Assembly (NCBI RefSeq): GCF_000336955.1 | Contig: NZ_AOLI01000017.1 | Span: 126,819-175,849, forward strand | Length of the DNA: 49,031 bases | Source of the DNA: Haloferax larsenii JCM 13917 | GTDB taxonomy: Archaea; Halobacteriota; Halobacteria; Halobacteriales; Haloferacaceae | Direction: 5' to 3' | In this document: piece after piece, positions 17,105 through 25,900 of the stretch | Layout of the letters: each line of letters opens with the position of its first letter | Numbering within the stretch: position 1 is the stretch's first letter | Position numbers and translations under genes: made by a program | The notes under the pieces: generated by a model | The model's input: the letters and a program-made list of their open reading frames with translations, nothing else | The model's database searches: none | Told to the model about the DNA's origin: nothing

Positions 17105-17752
17105 TCAGAAGTCCCCGAGCGACGCCTGTTCGTGCGCCGCCAACAGGTCGGCACAGGTCGACCACGACTTGCGTGCGCAGTCCGGGAGAATACCGTGTTC
17201 GCGGACGAACTCACGTAAGAAGTCGCGGGTCGTCTGGTCGCTCGGATAGCCGCTTCCGACCTCGCCGTACTCCTCGGCGATGGCTTCGACGCGCCGGTCG
17301 CGTTCGACTTTGGCGACGATGCTCGCCGCCCCCACGATAGCGTGTTCGTCGTCGGCGCGGTGCTGGGCGTGAACCTCGACGGACGCGCCCGCCTCGGCGA
17401 CGCCGTCGCGGACGCGACGCCCGAACCGGGATTCGCTCACGTCCCCCGCGTCACAGACGAGTTCGTCGGCATCGACCGCGACTGCGGCGGCCGCCTCGAC
17501 CTGCGCCCGAACGGTGAGCAGGTTCATGTCCGTCTCGGGGTCGTCGATGGTCTCGGGTTCGACGAACGCGACGCCGACCGAGATGTCGTCTCGCTCTCGC
17601 AACTCTGCGGCGAGTTCCTCGCGCCGGGCGGGAGTGAGACGCTTCGAGTCGGCGATTCCCTCGGGCAGCGTCTCCGGGTCGGCCCGGACCGCCGCGGCGA
17701 CCATCGGACCGAGTACGGGTCCCTTTCCGGCCTCGTCGACGCCGATTTGCAT
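17105..17752 (-). CDS. rnhB: Ribonuclease HII
   Basis: The 215-residue enzyme removes RNA from RNA-DNA hybrids and single ribonucleotides from DNA. The N-terminal GVDEAGKGPVLGP carries the first two catalytic acids (DE) and the GxG motif; the remaining acids lie in CDAGD and in the DDEHAIVGAASIVAKVERDR region, which is the HII signature. The start at 17752 gives MQIGVDEAGKG, the normal family N terminus, so the 20-residue upstream extension is rejected. Confidence 0.95.
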   Translation of the reverse strand: MQIGVDEAGKGPVLGPMVAAAVRADPETLPEGIADSKRLTPARREELAAELRERDDISVGVAFVEPETIDDPETDMNLLTVRAQVEAAAAVAVDADELVCDAGDVSESRFGRRVRDGVAEAGASVEVHAQHRADDEHAIVGAASIVAKVERDRRVEAIAEEYGEVGSGYPSDQTTRDFLREFVREHGILPDCARKSWSTCADLLAAHEQASLGDF

Positions 17753-17778
17753 ATCTGGTCGGGTCTTGGGGTGGAGAA

Positions 17779-17886
17779 TTAGAGGTTGCGGTCTGCGACG
17801 ATTCCACCCCATCCAGCGAGTGTCGGTACGCAGACGACGAGGATGACTGCGAACGCGAGGCGAGCCACATCGAGAGCGGGGGGCAT
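17779..17886 (-). CDS. Possible 35-residue membrane microprotein
   Basis: An open frame with ATG at 17886 and TAA ending at 17779 encodes a protein with one hydrophobic stretch (about residues 8-24, ARLAFAVILVVCVPTLAGW) and a short charged end (ADRNL). It fills the gap between rnhB and pus10, both on the same strand, and codon use is like that of neighbours. Short length makes this uncertain, and no homologue is known to me. Confidence 0.42.
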   Translation of the reverse strand: MPPALDVARLAFAVILVVCVPTLAGWGGIVADRNL

Positions 17887-17925
17887 CGCCTTCGAAGAAT
17901 CAACTTGTCAACAAATTCCTCCTGT

Positions 17926-19209
17926 TCAGTTCTTGAAGAACTCGTCGTCCTCGAAAGGTTCGTCTTCGCCTTCCACCGCAATCACGTCGAGCGCGGTGAC
18001 GACCGCGTCCGTGTCGAGGATGCCAGCGAGACTCGGGTTCGTCCGGCCTTCGTCGCCTGAGACGAGTTCCTTGATGTAGAGGCCGCCCTCGCCGTGGATT
18101 TCGACGGTCGCGTGGCGGGCGTCTTCGAGTTCACCGGTCGCGTCGTAGACCTGTCGCGTGCGCGTGAGACTGGCGCGGCGGTGGTCGACGCGGTGTGGCG
18201 TGTACTGCTCGATGGTCGCGCCCGTGAGTTCCTCCAGTGCGGCCTGCAAGTCCTCGGCGGTCACGTCGTCGTCGAACTCGACGGCGGCGCGGTACTCCTT
18301 CGAGGCGTCGAGTTTCTTGACGCGCTCGACCATGTCGTAGGTGGCGAGTCGAAGCCCCTCGACTTCGATTTCGCCGTCGGCCATCGCGTTCACGTCGCCT
18401 TCGAGTCGTTCTACGTCGATGTTGCGGCGGCGGGGTTCCATGATTTCGACGACGAAGGGACGGCCCGTTCCGAGCATCAGGGCGTCTACGTCCTCCCGGC
18501 CCGCGCCGTGGAACTTCGCGTCCACGCCGTCCATCACGTCCATCGCGACGGGGGCGACGAAGCCCTCGACGCTGTGTTCGTAGAGGTAGCCGGAGCCACC
18601 GCAGTAGTCACACGGCTCTTTTCCTTGGTATCCCGACCCGTCGCACTCGCGGCAGGGCCACTCAGTCTGCGGGATGTCGCGTTCGAGTTTGCGGTAGCGG
18701 CCGTAGACGAACGCGGAGTTGATTTGCGTCTCGACGGTGTCGGCTTCGAGGTCGAGGAGGAACTGCACGTCCGGGCGGGTGAAGTCCACCTCGGTGCCGG
18801 TGAGTCGGCCGACGCGCTTTCCGACCTCGCGGTTGAACTCGGATTTGAACAGTTCGCCCGCATCGTCGGGGAGTCCAGCCCCCTCCCGCAGGAGAATCTC
18901 GTTTTCTTCGACCAGCGGCGGGGCGCGCGTGCCGACCTGATAGGTGTCGACTTCCACGTCTTCGATGGCTTCGGCACAGCGTTCGGCCCAGTCGTCGAAC
19001 TCGGCGCACATGCCTTCGCAGACCCAGCAGGTCTCGGTTTCGACTGCCTCGTACGGTTCGTCGTCGTCGAGGGCGGCGGCGATTCGGAGCGACTGCCCGC
19101 GTTCGGCGTTCGTCAACCCGAAACTTCGGTCGGCGAAAGCCCTGCCGAGACAGGCGTCGCAGACCGGCCCACTCTCGGCGAGTGCTCGGGTTTCCTCAAG
19201 GATGCTCAT
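17926..19209 (-). CDS. pus10: tRNA pseudouridine synthase Pus10
   Basis: The 427-residue enzyme makes pseudouridine 54 and 55 in archaeal tRNAs. The N-terminal zinc-binding/THUMP part has CDACLGR (around 18-24), CWVCEGMC and a second CRECDGSGY/CDYCGGSGY knuckle in the middle. The catalytic domain holds the Asp-containing FHGAGREDVDALML motif. The ATG at 19209 is preferred to one four codons upstream because families begin close to the first Cys pair. TrmY, encoded at 31,341, methylates the pseudouridine 54 that this enzyme makes. Confidence 0.93.
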   Translation of the reverse strand: MSILEETRALAESGPVCDACLGRAFADRSFGLTNAERGQSLRIAAALDDDEPYEAVETETCWVCEGMCAEFDDWAERCAEAIEDVEVDTYQVGTRAPPLVEENEILLREGAGLPDDAGELFKSEFNREVGKRVGRLTGTEVDFTRPDVQFLLDLEADTVETQINSAFVYGRYRKLERDIPQTEWPCRECDGSGYQGKEPCDYCGGSGYLYEHSVEGFVAPVAMDVMDGVDAKFHGAGREDVDALMLGTGRPFVVEIMEPRRRNIDVERLEGDVNAMADGEIEVEGLRLATYDMVERVKKLDASKEYRAAVEFDDDVTAEDLQAALEELTGATIEQYTPHRVDHRRASLTRTRQVYDATGELEDARHATVEIHGEGGLYIKELVSGDEGRTNPSLAGILDTDAVVTALDVIAVEGEDEPFEDDEFFKN

Positions 19210-19390
19210 ATCCCGACTCACTCGTGGGGGCCGTAACTACCTTACTTTGTGTCCCGGTGGCGGGCCGATTACTCTCGTATCTGAGATGTGTGCCAACACG
19301 TATCGCGAGAGGTGTTATCTCCGGTCCGAGAAAATTCATGTACGCCGAGATGGTAGCCCGTGCAACACCTGGGTCGAAGGTAGATATCTC

Positions 19391-20368
19391 GTGTCTGTAG
19401 GAAATCAAACACATCGGAACGTCGGATTGTTCGCGCTGCTCGCCGTACTGTGGGGGACGTCGTTCATGGCTATCGAAGTCGGGCTGGAAGTACTGCCGCC
19501 CGCGCTCTTTGCCGCCCTTCGCTACGACATCGCCGGTCTCGTCTTGTTCGGCTACGCTCTCGTCGCCGCCGAAGACTGGCGTCCTCGCGGCCGCGACGAG
19601 TGGGTCGTGGTCTTCGTCGGAGGGGCGCTTCTCATCGGTGTCCACTTCACGCTCCTGTTCTCCGGGCAGCGGTACGTGACGAGCGGCGTCGCGGCTATCG
19701 TCCTCAGTCTCTCGCCAGTCTTGACGCCGCTTTTCGCGTGGACGATGCTCCCCGAGGAGCGACTGGACTTCTTCGGCTTCCTCGGCGTCTTCCTCGGCCT
19801 CGTCGGAACCGTCGTCATCGCCGTCTCGTCGGGGTCGGTCGGCGGTCAACTGCTCGGCGTGGTACTCCTCTTCCTCGCCGCCGCGAGTTGGGCGTTCGGC
19901 TCCGTGCTCGTCAAGCGCCTGCCGGGCAACCCGCCGGTCGCACCGATGCAGGCGTGGATGATGCTTCTCGGGTCGGGTATGCTCCACGCCGTCAGCCCAC
20001 TGCTCGGCGAACCCGGACTGGCACAGGTCGCGTGGTCCCCGCTTGTCGTGGGGGCGCTCCTGTTCCTCGCGGTGCTGTGCAGTGCCGTCGGCTTCATCAT
20101 CTACTTCGTGCTTCTCGACCGCATCGGGGCTGTCGAGATTAGCCTCGTCAGCTACGCCGTCCCCGTCGTCGCCGCAGTCAGCGGGTGGGCCGTCCTCGGT
20201 GAGAATATCGGTCCTGCGACGATTACCGGCTTCCTCTTTATTCTCGCCGGGTTCGCGTTCATGAAACACAACGCACTCGCCCCGGTGGTCCGCGATATCG
20301 GCGTCCGCGCTGGCCTCGTCGCTCCGAAGCATGTGCCGGACCGCGACCCCGTTCCCGCAGACGACTGA
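19391..20368 (+). CDS. EamA/DMT family transporter
   Basis: A 325-residue protein with ten predicted membrane helices in two EamA repeats; each repeat begins with a WGTSF- or WAFGS-like segment (about residues 18 and 163). Family members export or import small metabolites such as amino acids, nucleotides or drugs, and the substrate is not predictable. The start is a GTG at 19391 which gives MSVGNQTHRNVGLFALL; no ATG is available before the first helix. The C-terminal tail is polar. Confidence 0.85.
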   Translation: MSVGNQTHRNVGLFALLAVLWGTSFMAIEVGLEVLPPALFAALRYDIAGLVLFGYALVAAEDWRPRGRDEWVVVFVGGALLIGVHFTLLFSGQRYVTSGVAAIVLSLSPVLTPLFAWTMLPEERLDFFGFLGVFLGLVGTVVIAVSSGSVGGQLLGVVLLFLAAASWAFGSVLVKRLPGNPPVAPMQAWMMLLGSGMLHAVSPLLGEPGLAQVAWSPLVVGALLFLAVLCSAVGFIIYFVLLDRIGAVEISLVSYAVPVVAAVSGWAVLGENIGPATITGFLFILAGFAFMKHNALAPVVRDIGVRAGLVAPKHVPDRDPVPADD

Positions 20369-20451
20369 CGCTCTGGTTCCGGCTGTTTCTGTTCGAGTTC
20401 GCGTCTGCTGATGAGACTCTGGTATTGGTGTCGCGTATAACGAAAAGAGTC

Positions 20452-20477
20452 GCCGACGGCGGGCCACCGCTGTCGGC
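20452..20477 (-). terminator. Strong hairpin between converging genes
   Basis: Arms at 20452-20462 (GCCGACGGCGG) and 20467-20477 (CCGCTGTCGGC) pair over eleven positions with one G-U, around a four-base loop. Read on the minus strand the hairpin is followed by CTCTTTTCG, so it could end the lipoprotein transcript that starts at 21,142. Confidence 0.55.
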
Positions 20478-20509
20478 AGGGTTGATACTGAAATCGACTG
20501 CAGTCGACG

Positions 20510-21142
20510 TTAGTTGTCGGTGGTCGTCGTCGACTCGTTCGTCGCAGTCGTCGTGGTGTTGCTCGTCGTCGTCGCCGTCGTGTTGGTCGACGTCGTCGTC
20601 GTCTCGTTGACCGCGGTCGTCTCGGTCGAGGTGACAGTCTCGTTCGTCGCGGTTTCGGTCGCCGTCTCGTTGGCGGCCGTCGTCGTCTCGTTCGTGGCAG
20701 TCGTCGTCGCCTCGGGCGTCGAGGTGTCGAACTCGTGCGTGGCGAGGACTTCTTCGGTTCCGGCGCGGCCGACCCAGACGACCTCGACGGTCGACCCGGA
20801 CTCGGCAGATTCGATTTCGACGAAGTTACCGACAGAGAGGGGGTACGGCTGGGTCTCTTTCTCGTCTGCGACCCACGTCGTCGCACGCTCGCCGTCGACG
20901 GTCACGTACACTTCGGAGGTGTGCTTGTCTTCGATTTCCCCGCCACCCATGTGGACGGCGCGGAGGACGCCACTTTTGACCCGGAAGGTGATGTTCGATT
21001 CGGGAACCGGGGCCGGTTCGGCGGTCGTCGTTTCGCTCGTCTCGGTCTTCTCAGAGCCGGACGGCGAGGAACCGCCGAGACAACCGGCGGTGAGGAGAGC
21101 TCCAACGCTTGTGGCGCTTGCGAGGAATCTTCGTCGTTCCAT
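20510..21142 (-). CDS. Tat-type lipoprotein with Thr/Asn-rich glycosylation-prone tail
   Basis: The 210-residue protein starts with a twin-arginine-like RRR, a short hydrophobic segment and a lipobox (LLTAGC, Cys20). A beta-rich domain follows (about 48-140); its pattern of short strands and VTVDGE recalls the C-terminal domain of archaeal pilins, which is only a resemblance. From about residue 141 the protein is almost only Thr, Asn, Glu and Ala, with seven N-x-S/T sequons, a typical surface spacer for N- and O-glycans. The promoter has a TATA box (ATTTATAC, about 21163-21170) 21-28 bases upstream of the ATG. Confidence 0.82.
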   Translation of the reverse strand: MERRRFLASATSVGALLTAGCLGGSSPSGSEKTETSETTTAEPAPVPESNITFRVKSGVLRAVHMGGGEIEDKHTSEVYVTVDGERATTWVADEKETQPYPLSVGNFVEIESAESGSTVEVVWVGRAGTEEVLATHEFDTSTPEATTTATNETTTAANETATETATNETVTSTETTAVNETTTTSTNTTATTTSNTTTTATNESTTTTDN

Positions 21143-21243
21143 ACGCCGGATTTTGTGAGGGAGTATAAATGTCTTCTATTTTATATTTTGTGGGTCGATA
21201 CCCTTCCCCAAGGCCGTGAGTACCAATGTCGTGATATAGACAG

Positions 21244-21936
21244 TTAGAGAAGTCCGAGCCGTCCGAGTACCCAGAGCGCCGCGAGCGTGGTGGCGACGCC
21301 GAGTGCGACGAGAAGGAGGGTCACGACGAGGACTGCACCGAGGAGGAACCGGCGGTCTGCCTCGCGTGCTTCGGGTGTCTCGTATCGGGATTCGAGGAGG
21401 CGGACGTTCCGGGCGTTGGCCTTCCAGGCTGCGTCGAACACGTCGCCGACGAGGGGAAGCGACCCGACGGTCGCATCGAGGAGGACGTTTCCGAACATAC
21501 GGGCGAGCGTCTCCCGGGGCACACCGATGAGCGCCGCCTCGACGAGGATGTACGCCGACAGTGCCGCCCCGGTTGCATCGCCGACGCCCGGAACGAGACC
21601 CAAGAAGGGGTCGAGGCCGACCCGGTAGTTCGTTCCCGGAATCTCGAACGCCTCGTCGAGGTAGTAACTCACCGTCCGGAGGCGCTCCATGGTCGCTTCC
21701 ACGTCCTCGTCGGCACTGTCGACGATTGCGTCGGCGTCACCGAGGTGTCGGCGGTCGTCGGGTTGTGTCGAGTTCACGGGGTCGTCCACAGGACGCGAGT
21801 CGCGCGGCGCGAACTTGAGCGTGGTGTCGGGTGCGGTCGCAATCGGTGTCGCGTCGGAAACGGTCGAACTGAGCGTGGCGTCGAGAACAGTAAGAATGAG
21901 CGTGGCGCGCCGCCCCCCACGGTATTGGGCGGTCAC
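21244..21936 (-). CDS. DUF4112 domain membrane protein
   Basis: The 230-residue protein ends in a DUF4112 domain: FEIPGTNYRVGLDPFLGLVPGVGDATGAALSAYIL followed by an amphipathic section (GVPRETLARMFGNVLLDATVGSLPLVGDVFDAAWKAN) and a C-terminal membrane helix (about 202-226). The first 80 residues are polar and Thr/Asp-rich and are probably not part of the domain; an internal ATG at 21690 (MERLRTVSYYLDE) is therefore a serious alternative start. Function unknown. Confidence 0.78.
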   Translation of the reverse strand: MTAQYRGGRRATLILTVLDATLSSTVSDATPIATAPDTTLKFAPRDSRPVDDPVNSTQPDDRRHLGDADAIVDSADEDVEATMERLRTVSYYLDEAFEIPGTNYRVGLDPFLGLVPGVGDATGAALSAYILVEAALIGVPRETLARMFGNVLLDATVGSLPLVGDVFDAAWKANARNVRLLESRYETPEAREADRRFLLGAVLVVTLLLVALGVATTLAALWVLGRLGLL

Positions 21937-22015
21937 GCCGAGTAGACCAGCGAGGAATCAGGCAGCCGTGTCCGGCAGCGCGGTCGATACCGACCACGTG
22001 CCGGGACGCGAGGAG

Positions 22016-23317
22016 TTAGAGACCGACCTCCATGGCGCGCTCGACGACGCCCTCGCCGTACATCTCGACCAGTTCCTCGTGTTGGTCCGGCCGGTTCTCG
22101 TACACGTCTTGGAACAGGCTGATGGGAGTCATCGCGGCCTGATAGGTCGCTTCGTCCCACATGCGGTCGGTGGCGATGTCGACTTCCGTGTCGCCGATGC
22201 GGAGCGTCGTCGACCGCTCCATGGCGATTGCGCCGCGACCGGCCGCTTTGGCCGCCTCGAACTCCTCCATGGAGTCGACGATGTCGTCCATGCTCGGAAT
22301 GTAGGCGGTCATGTTCAGCAGTTCCTCGTGTAACTCGTCGCTGTCGAGCACCTGCGTGGACCCGCCGACGGTGAGTTCGTAGCCGTCGGTGGTCTCCGAG
22401 AGCGACACGCGGTCGCCTTCGTACACTTCCACGCCGTCTTCGGAGTCGAGTTCGACTTCACCATCGCCGGTGTCGAGGAGCCAACTGCCGGTCTTCGGCG
22501 GCAGCGGCGACTGATTCGCCTCGACGACCTGTCCGGGCGTCAGCGACCAGATGCCGAGCATCCCCTTCGCCTGATTGTCCTGCATGCGCTCGTGGTAGCC
22601 CTCGATGTCGCGGATGTCGTCGTAGGGGCCATCGACTGCGATGAGGCCGGCGGCACTCGCACCACGCGAGGTGTTGTGCCGGAGTTCGGGCCACTCGGGG
22701 AGTGCGCCCGTCGGCGTGATAGCGCGCATGTCCTTCGTGTAGTCGACTTCGCCGTCGACGAGGAGGAACAGGCGTTCGAGGTTGTTCGTCGGCTTGCCCA
22801 TCTCCTCGCGGAGGGTGCCCATGGCGAGTTCGGCCTGTCCGCTCTCGATGATGACGGACATCTTGAGGCTCCCCTCTTCGAGACCGTGCTCGTTTTCGAC
22901 GATGGTGAAGAACTCGTCGGCCTTCTTCCAGTCGTCGATGTCGCCGACTTCGGGGATGACGAAGCCGTCGATGTGCTCGATTGCGCCTCGTTCGGGGTCG
23001 GCGACGTCGAGCATGTGCTGGAAGCCCTGATAGCGAGTGGTCGGACTGTCGCGGTGCCAGACCATGCGCGGGTGAATCTCGCCGGGGAAGTCGGCTCCGT
23101 GTTCGGAGACGACGTCGATGATGTTCTCGACGCCTTCGTCGCGCATCGAGGGCGCGGTGGCGTCTTCGTTGTCCGGCACCCACACGTCTGGGGCCTGCAT
23201 CCCGCGGAGTTGGGCCGCGCGGCGGAGCATCTTAGCGGAGTCCTCCTCGCCTTCGACCGCCGTGGGCGAAGTGAAGAACGTCCGCACGAAGTCGCGCTCG
23301 TGTCGTCGCTCAGTCAT
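22016..23317 (-). CDS. aceB: Malate synthase, haloarchaeal type
   Basis: The 433-residue enzyme condenses glyoxylate with acetyl-CoA to malate, the second step of the glyoxylate shunt used for growth on acetate. It is the short haloarchaeal isoform, only distantly related to bacterial MSA and MSG. Features that fit include [18 protein letters not shown] near the N terminus, [11 protein letters not shown], and [15 protein letters not shown] in the TIM barrel. Its start overlaps the aceA stop by eight bases, so both are translated from one mRNA and expressed in equal amounts. Confidence 0.94.
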   Translation of the reverse strand: MTERRHERDFVRTFFTSPTAVEGEEDSAKMLRRAAQLRGMQAPDVWVPDNEDATAPSMRDEGVENIIDVVSEHGADFPGEIHPRMVWHRDSPTTRYQGFQHMLDVADPERGAIEHIDGFVIPEVGDIDDWKKADEFFTIVENEHGLEEGSLKMSVIIESGQAELAMGTLREEMGKPTNNLERLFLLVDGEVDYTKDMRAITPTGALPEWPELRHNTSRGASAAGLIAVDGPYDDIRDIEGYHERMQDNQAKGMLGIWSLTPGQVVEANQSPLPPKTGSWLLDTGDGEVELDSEDGVEVYEGDRVSLSETTDGYELTVGGSTQVLDSDELHEELLNMTAYIPSMDDIVDSMEEFEAAKAAGRGAIAMERSTTLRIGDTEVDIATDRMWDEATYQAAMTPISLFQDVYENRPDQHEELVEMYGEGVVERAMEVGL

Positions 23318-24347
23318 CGTCGTTCGTGGTGATGGGGTCGGCTTGTTCCTCGCTGAATCCCTCCGAGGATTCGATGCGGCGGCGCGCCTCGGGGTCGAAC
23401 TGCGTCTCGATGTCCTGATACCGCGAGACGAACGACAGTTCGTGGTGGCTCTCGGTCGGGTGGCCGAGGTAGCGCTGTTCGAGGTCGAACTGACCTTCTT
23501 CGTCCTGTTCGGCGAGCTTCTTGAAGTCCTCGTAGACGGCGTGTGCGCCGGAGTGGAGACCGAACAGCGTGATGAAGATGTACTTGTAGCCGAGGTCGCC
23601 CAGCTCTTGGAACGTGAGCGGGTCTTCCTCTTCGGACCACGCGAACGACGACGAGTAGTTGAACGCGAGCTTCAGGTCCGGGTGCGTCTCGTGGATGGTC
23701 TCGGCGTAGTTGACCGCGTCTTCGCGCGACGGGTTCGGCATCTCGGGCCAGACGAGGTCGACGCCCGCGTCGGCGTAGATACGACCGCGTTCGAGGTGTT
23801 CTTCCCAGTCGCCGTTGGCGGAGCCGTAGGCGTCCGTGCGGGCGATGATGACCGTGTCGTCGCTCTGCTTCGCATCGACAGCGGCCTCGAAGCGGGCGCG
23901 AGCCTTCTCGCGGGAGACGATTTGCTTGCCCGCGATGTGACCGCAGCGCTTGGGCGTCGTCTGGTCTTCGATGTGGATGGCGGCGACGCCGGCCTTCTCG
24001 TACTCGCGGACGGCGCGTCGGACGTTGTGGATGCCGCCGTAGCCGGTGTCACAGTCGGCGATGACCGGGAGGTTCGTCGCTTCGACCATGCGCTTGGCGT
24101 TTTCGACCATCTCGGTCATCGTGACCATCTCCAGGTCCGGGAAGCCGAACTGCCCGAGGACGGTCGAGTAGCCGGACATGTACGCGGCGTCGTGGCCGGT
24201 CATCTCGGCCAGTCGCGCGTCGAGGGCGTGGTACATGCCGGGTGCGAACACGAAGTCCTGCGTGTTCAGCATCTCGCGGAGTTCGCGGCCTTTCTGGTTG
24301 TCAACATCCTGTGCGAAGACGTCGTCGTCGAGTTCTGTCGGGTTCAT
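23310..24347 (-). CDS. aceA: Isocitrate lyase
   Basis: The 345-residue enzyme splits isocitrate into glyoxylate and succinate. The catalytic cysteine motif KRCGH occupies residues 133-137 (Cys135), as in the family's K-K/R-C-G-H. The metal-binding DCDTGYGG (98-105) and [13 protein letters not shown] context are typical. The enzyme is short compared with bacterial AceA, as is normal in haloarchaea. It is followed by aceB with an eight-base overlap and preceded by a small coiled-coil gene 12 bases upstream. Confidence 0.95.
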   Translation of the reverse strand: MNPTELDDDVFAQDVDNQKGRELREMLNTQDFVFAPGMYHALDARLAEMTGHDAAYMSGYSTVLGQFGFPDLEMVTMTEMVENAKRMVEATNLPVIADCDTGYGGIHNVRRAVREYEKAGVAAIHIEDQTTPKRCGHIAGKQIVSREKARARFEAAVDAKQSDDTVIIARTDAYGSANGDWEEHLERGRIYADAGVDLVWPEMPNPSREDAVNYAETIHETHPDLKLAFNYSSSFAWSEEEDPLTFQELGDLGYKYIFITLFGLHSGAHAVYEDFKKLAEQDEEGQFDLEQRYLGHPTESHHELSFVSRYQDIETQFDPEARRRIESSEGFSEEQADPITTNDDD

Positions 24348-24359
24348 TGGGTGAGGGGA

Positions 24360-24605
24360 TTACTGCGTGTCGGTCGGGTTCTGCATCGCTCGCTCGATAC
24401 GGTTCAGTTGCGTACGGAGCGCGGCGAGTTCGCGCCGGATATCCGTCATCTCGTCTTCCTCACCCGGCTCTTGGATGAAGGGGACGAGCGGCGCGTCCAT
24501 GTTCTCCTCGTTGTTGGGGTAGCGCCGCGAGGGACGGGTCGTGCGAGTAGTAGTCGTCTGGCGGGTCGGCGTGTCGGTTCGGGTCGTGTTTCGTGGATTC
24601 GTCAT
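24360..24605 (-). CDS. Small coiled-coil protein leading the aceA-aceB operon
   Basis: The 81-residue product has a Thr/Arg-rich disordered N-terminal half and a C-terminal amphipathic helix (DIRRELAALRTQLNRIERAM, about 54-73) with heptad-spaced hydrophobics, likely a coiled coil that could form a dimer or bind a partner. The stop lies 12 bases before the aceA start, so it is almost surely cotranscribed. An in-frame stop two codons upstream of the ATG fixes 24605 as the earliest start; an internal ATG before DAPLVPFIQEP is an alternative. No known domain. Confidence 0.68.
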   Translation of the reverse strand: MTNPRNTTRTDTPTRQTTTTRTTRPSRRYPNNEENMDAPLVPFIQEPGEEDEMTDIRRELAALRTQLNRIERAMQNPTDTQ

Positions 24606-24946
24606 CGGTTACGTCGGTGGTGTCGGCGGTCGGTAGCGGGCGATTCTCTGCGTGGTCGAACTGCGGTGAGATGCTGCGGAGCGTACGGATACTGCCATTG
24701 TTCGTTGCCTCGCTTGGTGGGAGTCGGGAGCAATACTAAAAGTTAATGATTTATAATGATAATATTCGTTAATGACTTTATTCTGTGCAGTCGAATTTTA
24801 GGCCTTAATTTGGTACTTCATGGCACACTAGACACTCCGGAGTGATGGCAGGACACACCCCAAGTGCACGCGGGACTGCAACGGCGACCCACAGGTTCCG
24901 CGTCCACACTGCTTAATCGGGTCCACGTCAGACACCCCAGCAACGA
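24606..24946. promoter_or_regulatory. Divergent regulatory region between the aceA operon and the ABC transporter
   Basis: This 341-base stretch has no convincing gene. On the minus strand a TATA-like TTATAAA (around 24750-24756) would start the aceA operon near 24725, leaving an untranslated leader of roughly 120 bases. Two direct repeats GTTAATGA (24742-24749 and 24768-24775) bracket this box. A perfect 12-base palindrome CACTCCGGAGTG lies at 24833-24844. A second TATA-like box (GCTTAATC, about 24911-24918) lies 29-36 bases before the ABC gene start. Confidence 0.55.
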
Positions 24947-25900
24947 ATGCAATCGGCGATAGAGATACGCGACTTGACGAAATCCTACGGAGATGTCAGG
25001 GCGCTCGACGGCGTCGACCTCGACATCCCCGAGGGCTCGTTTTTCGGCTTGTTGGGACCGAACGGTGCGGGAAAGACGACGTTCATCAACATCCTCGTCG
25101 GTCTCGTCCGAAAGTCGGGCGGCGAGGCGCGCGTGTTCGGCCACGACGTCGAAGCCGACTACCGCGAGGCACGCGACTGCATCGGCCTCGCGCCACAGGA
25201 GTTCAACGTCGACCGCTTCTTCCCGATTCGGGAGGTGCTCGAACACAAAGCCGGCTATCACGGCATCTCACAGGCCGACGCCAAAGAGCGGGCCGACGAG
25301 GTCCTCAAGCGCGTCGGCATCTACGACAAGCGAGACACACGATTCGACTGGCTCTCCGGTGGGATGAAACGCCGGTTCATGCTCGCGCGGGCGCTCATCA
25401 CCGACCCCGACTTGCTCATCCTCGACGAACCGACCGCCGGAGTGGACGTGCAACTCCGCCACGAACTCTGGGAGACGATTACGGACCTCAACGACCGCGG
25501 GACGACCATCTTGCTCACGACCCACTACATCGAGGAGGCAGAGCGTCTCTGTGACGAGGTCGCCATCCTCGATTCGGGGCGCGTCCTCGAAGTCGCCAGC
25601 CCCGACGAACTGATGGACCGCGGCACCGACGACATCGTGGTTCAACTCCGAGACCCGCCGACGGCGGTCCCCGACTTCGCGGCCGACGACGACCGGGTCG
25701 ATGCCGTCGAACTCGATGGGTCGCGTCTCGTCGTGACGGCCCAACAGGGCGGCCTCGTGGCTCCTGACGTGGTGCAGGCGCTCGACCGCGACGGCCACGA
25801 AATCGTCGACCTCGAAATCTCCCGCACGTCGCTCGAAGAGGTGTTCGTCGAGATGACGAGACAGGGCGAGGGCCGCGCCACCGCGGAGGTCCAGCAATGA
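24947..25900 (+). CDS. ABC-2 type transporter, ATP-binding protein
   Basis: A 317-residue ATPase with Walker A GPNGAGKTT (about 38-46), the Q loop, an ABC signature LSGGM, Walker B LLILDEPTAGVD and the H-loop LTTHY. About 90 residues after the nucleotide-binding domain form the extra C-terminal domain typical of CcmA/DrrA-type exporters. It overlaps the permease gene by four bases. Substrate unknown; drug, lipid or polysaccharide export are the usual roles. Confidence 0.93.
   Translation: MQSAIEIRDLTKSYGDVRALDGVDLDIPEGSFFGLLGPNGAGKTTFINILVGLVRKSGGEARVFGHDVEADYREARDCIGLAPQEFNVDRFFPIREVLEHKAGYHGISQADAKERADEVLKRVGIYDKRDTRFDWLSGGMKRRFMLARALITDPDLLILDEPTAGVDVQLRHELWETITDLNDRGTTILLTTHYIEEAERLCDEVAILDSGRVLEVASPDELMDRGTDDIVVQLRDPPTAVPDFAADDDRVDAVELDGSRLVVTAQQGGLVAPDVVQALDRDGHEIVDLEISRTSLEEVFVEMTRQGEGRATAEVQQ

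Noticed and set aside
23118-24746. Long plus-strand frame (542 codons) opposite aceA and aceB
   Set aside because: Antisense to isocitrate lyase and malate synthase, with no motif of its own.
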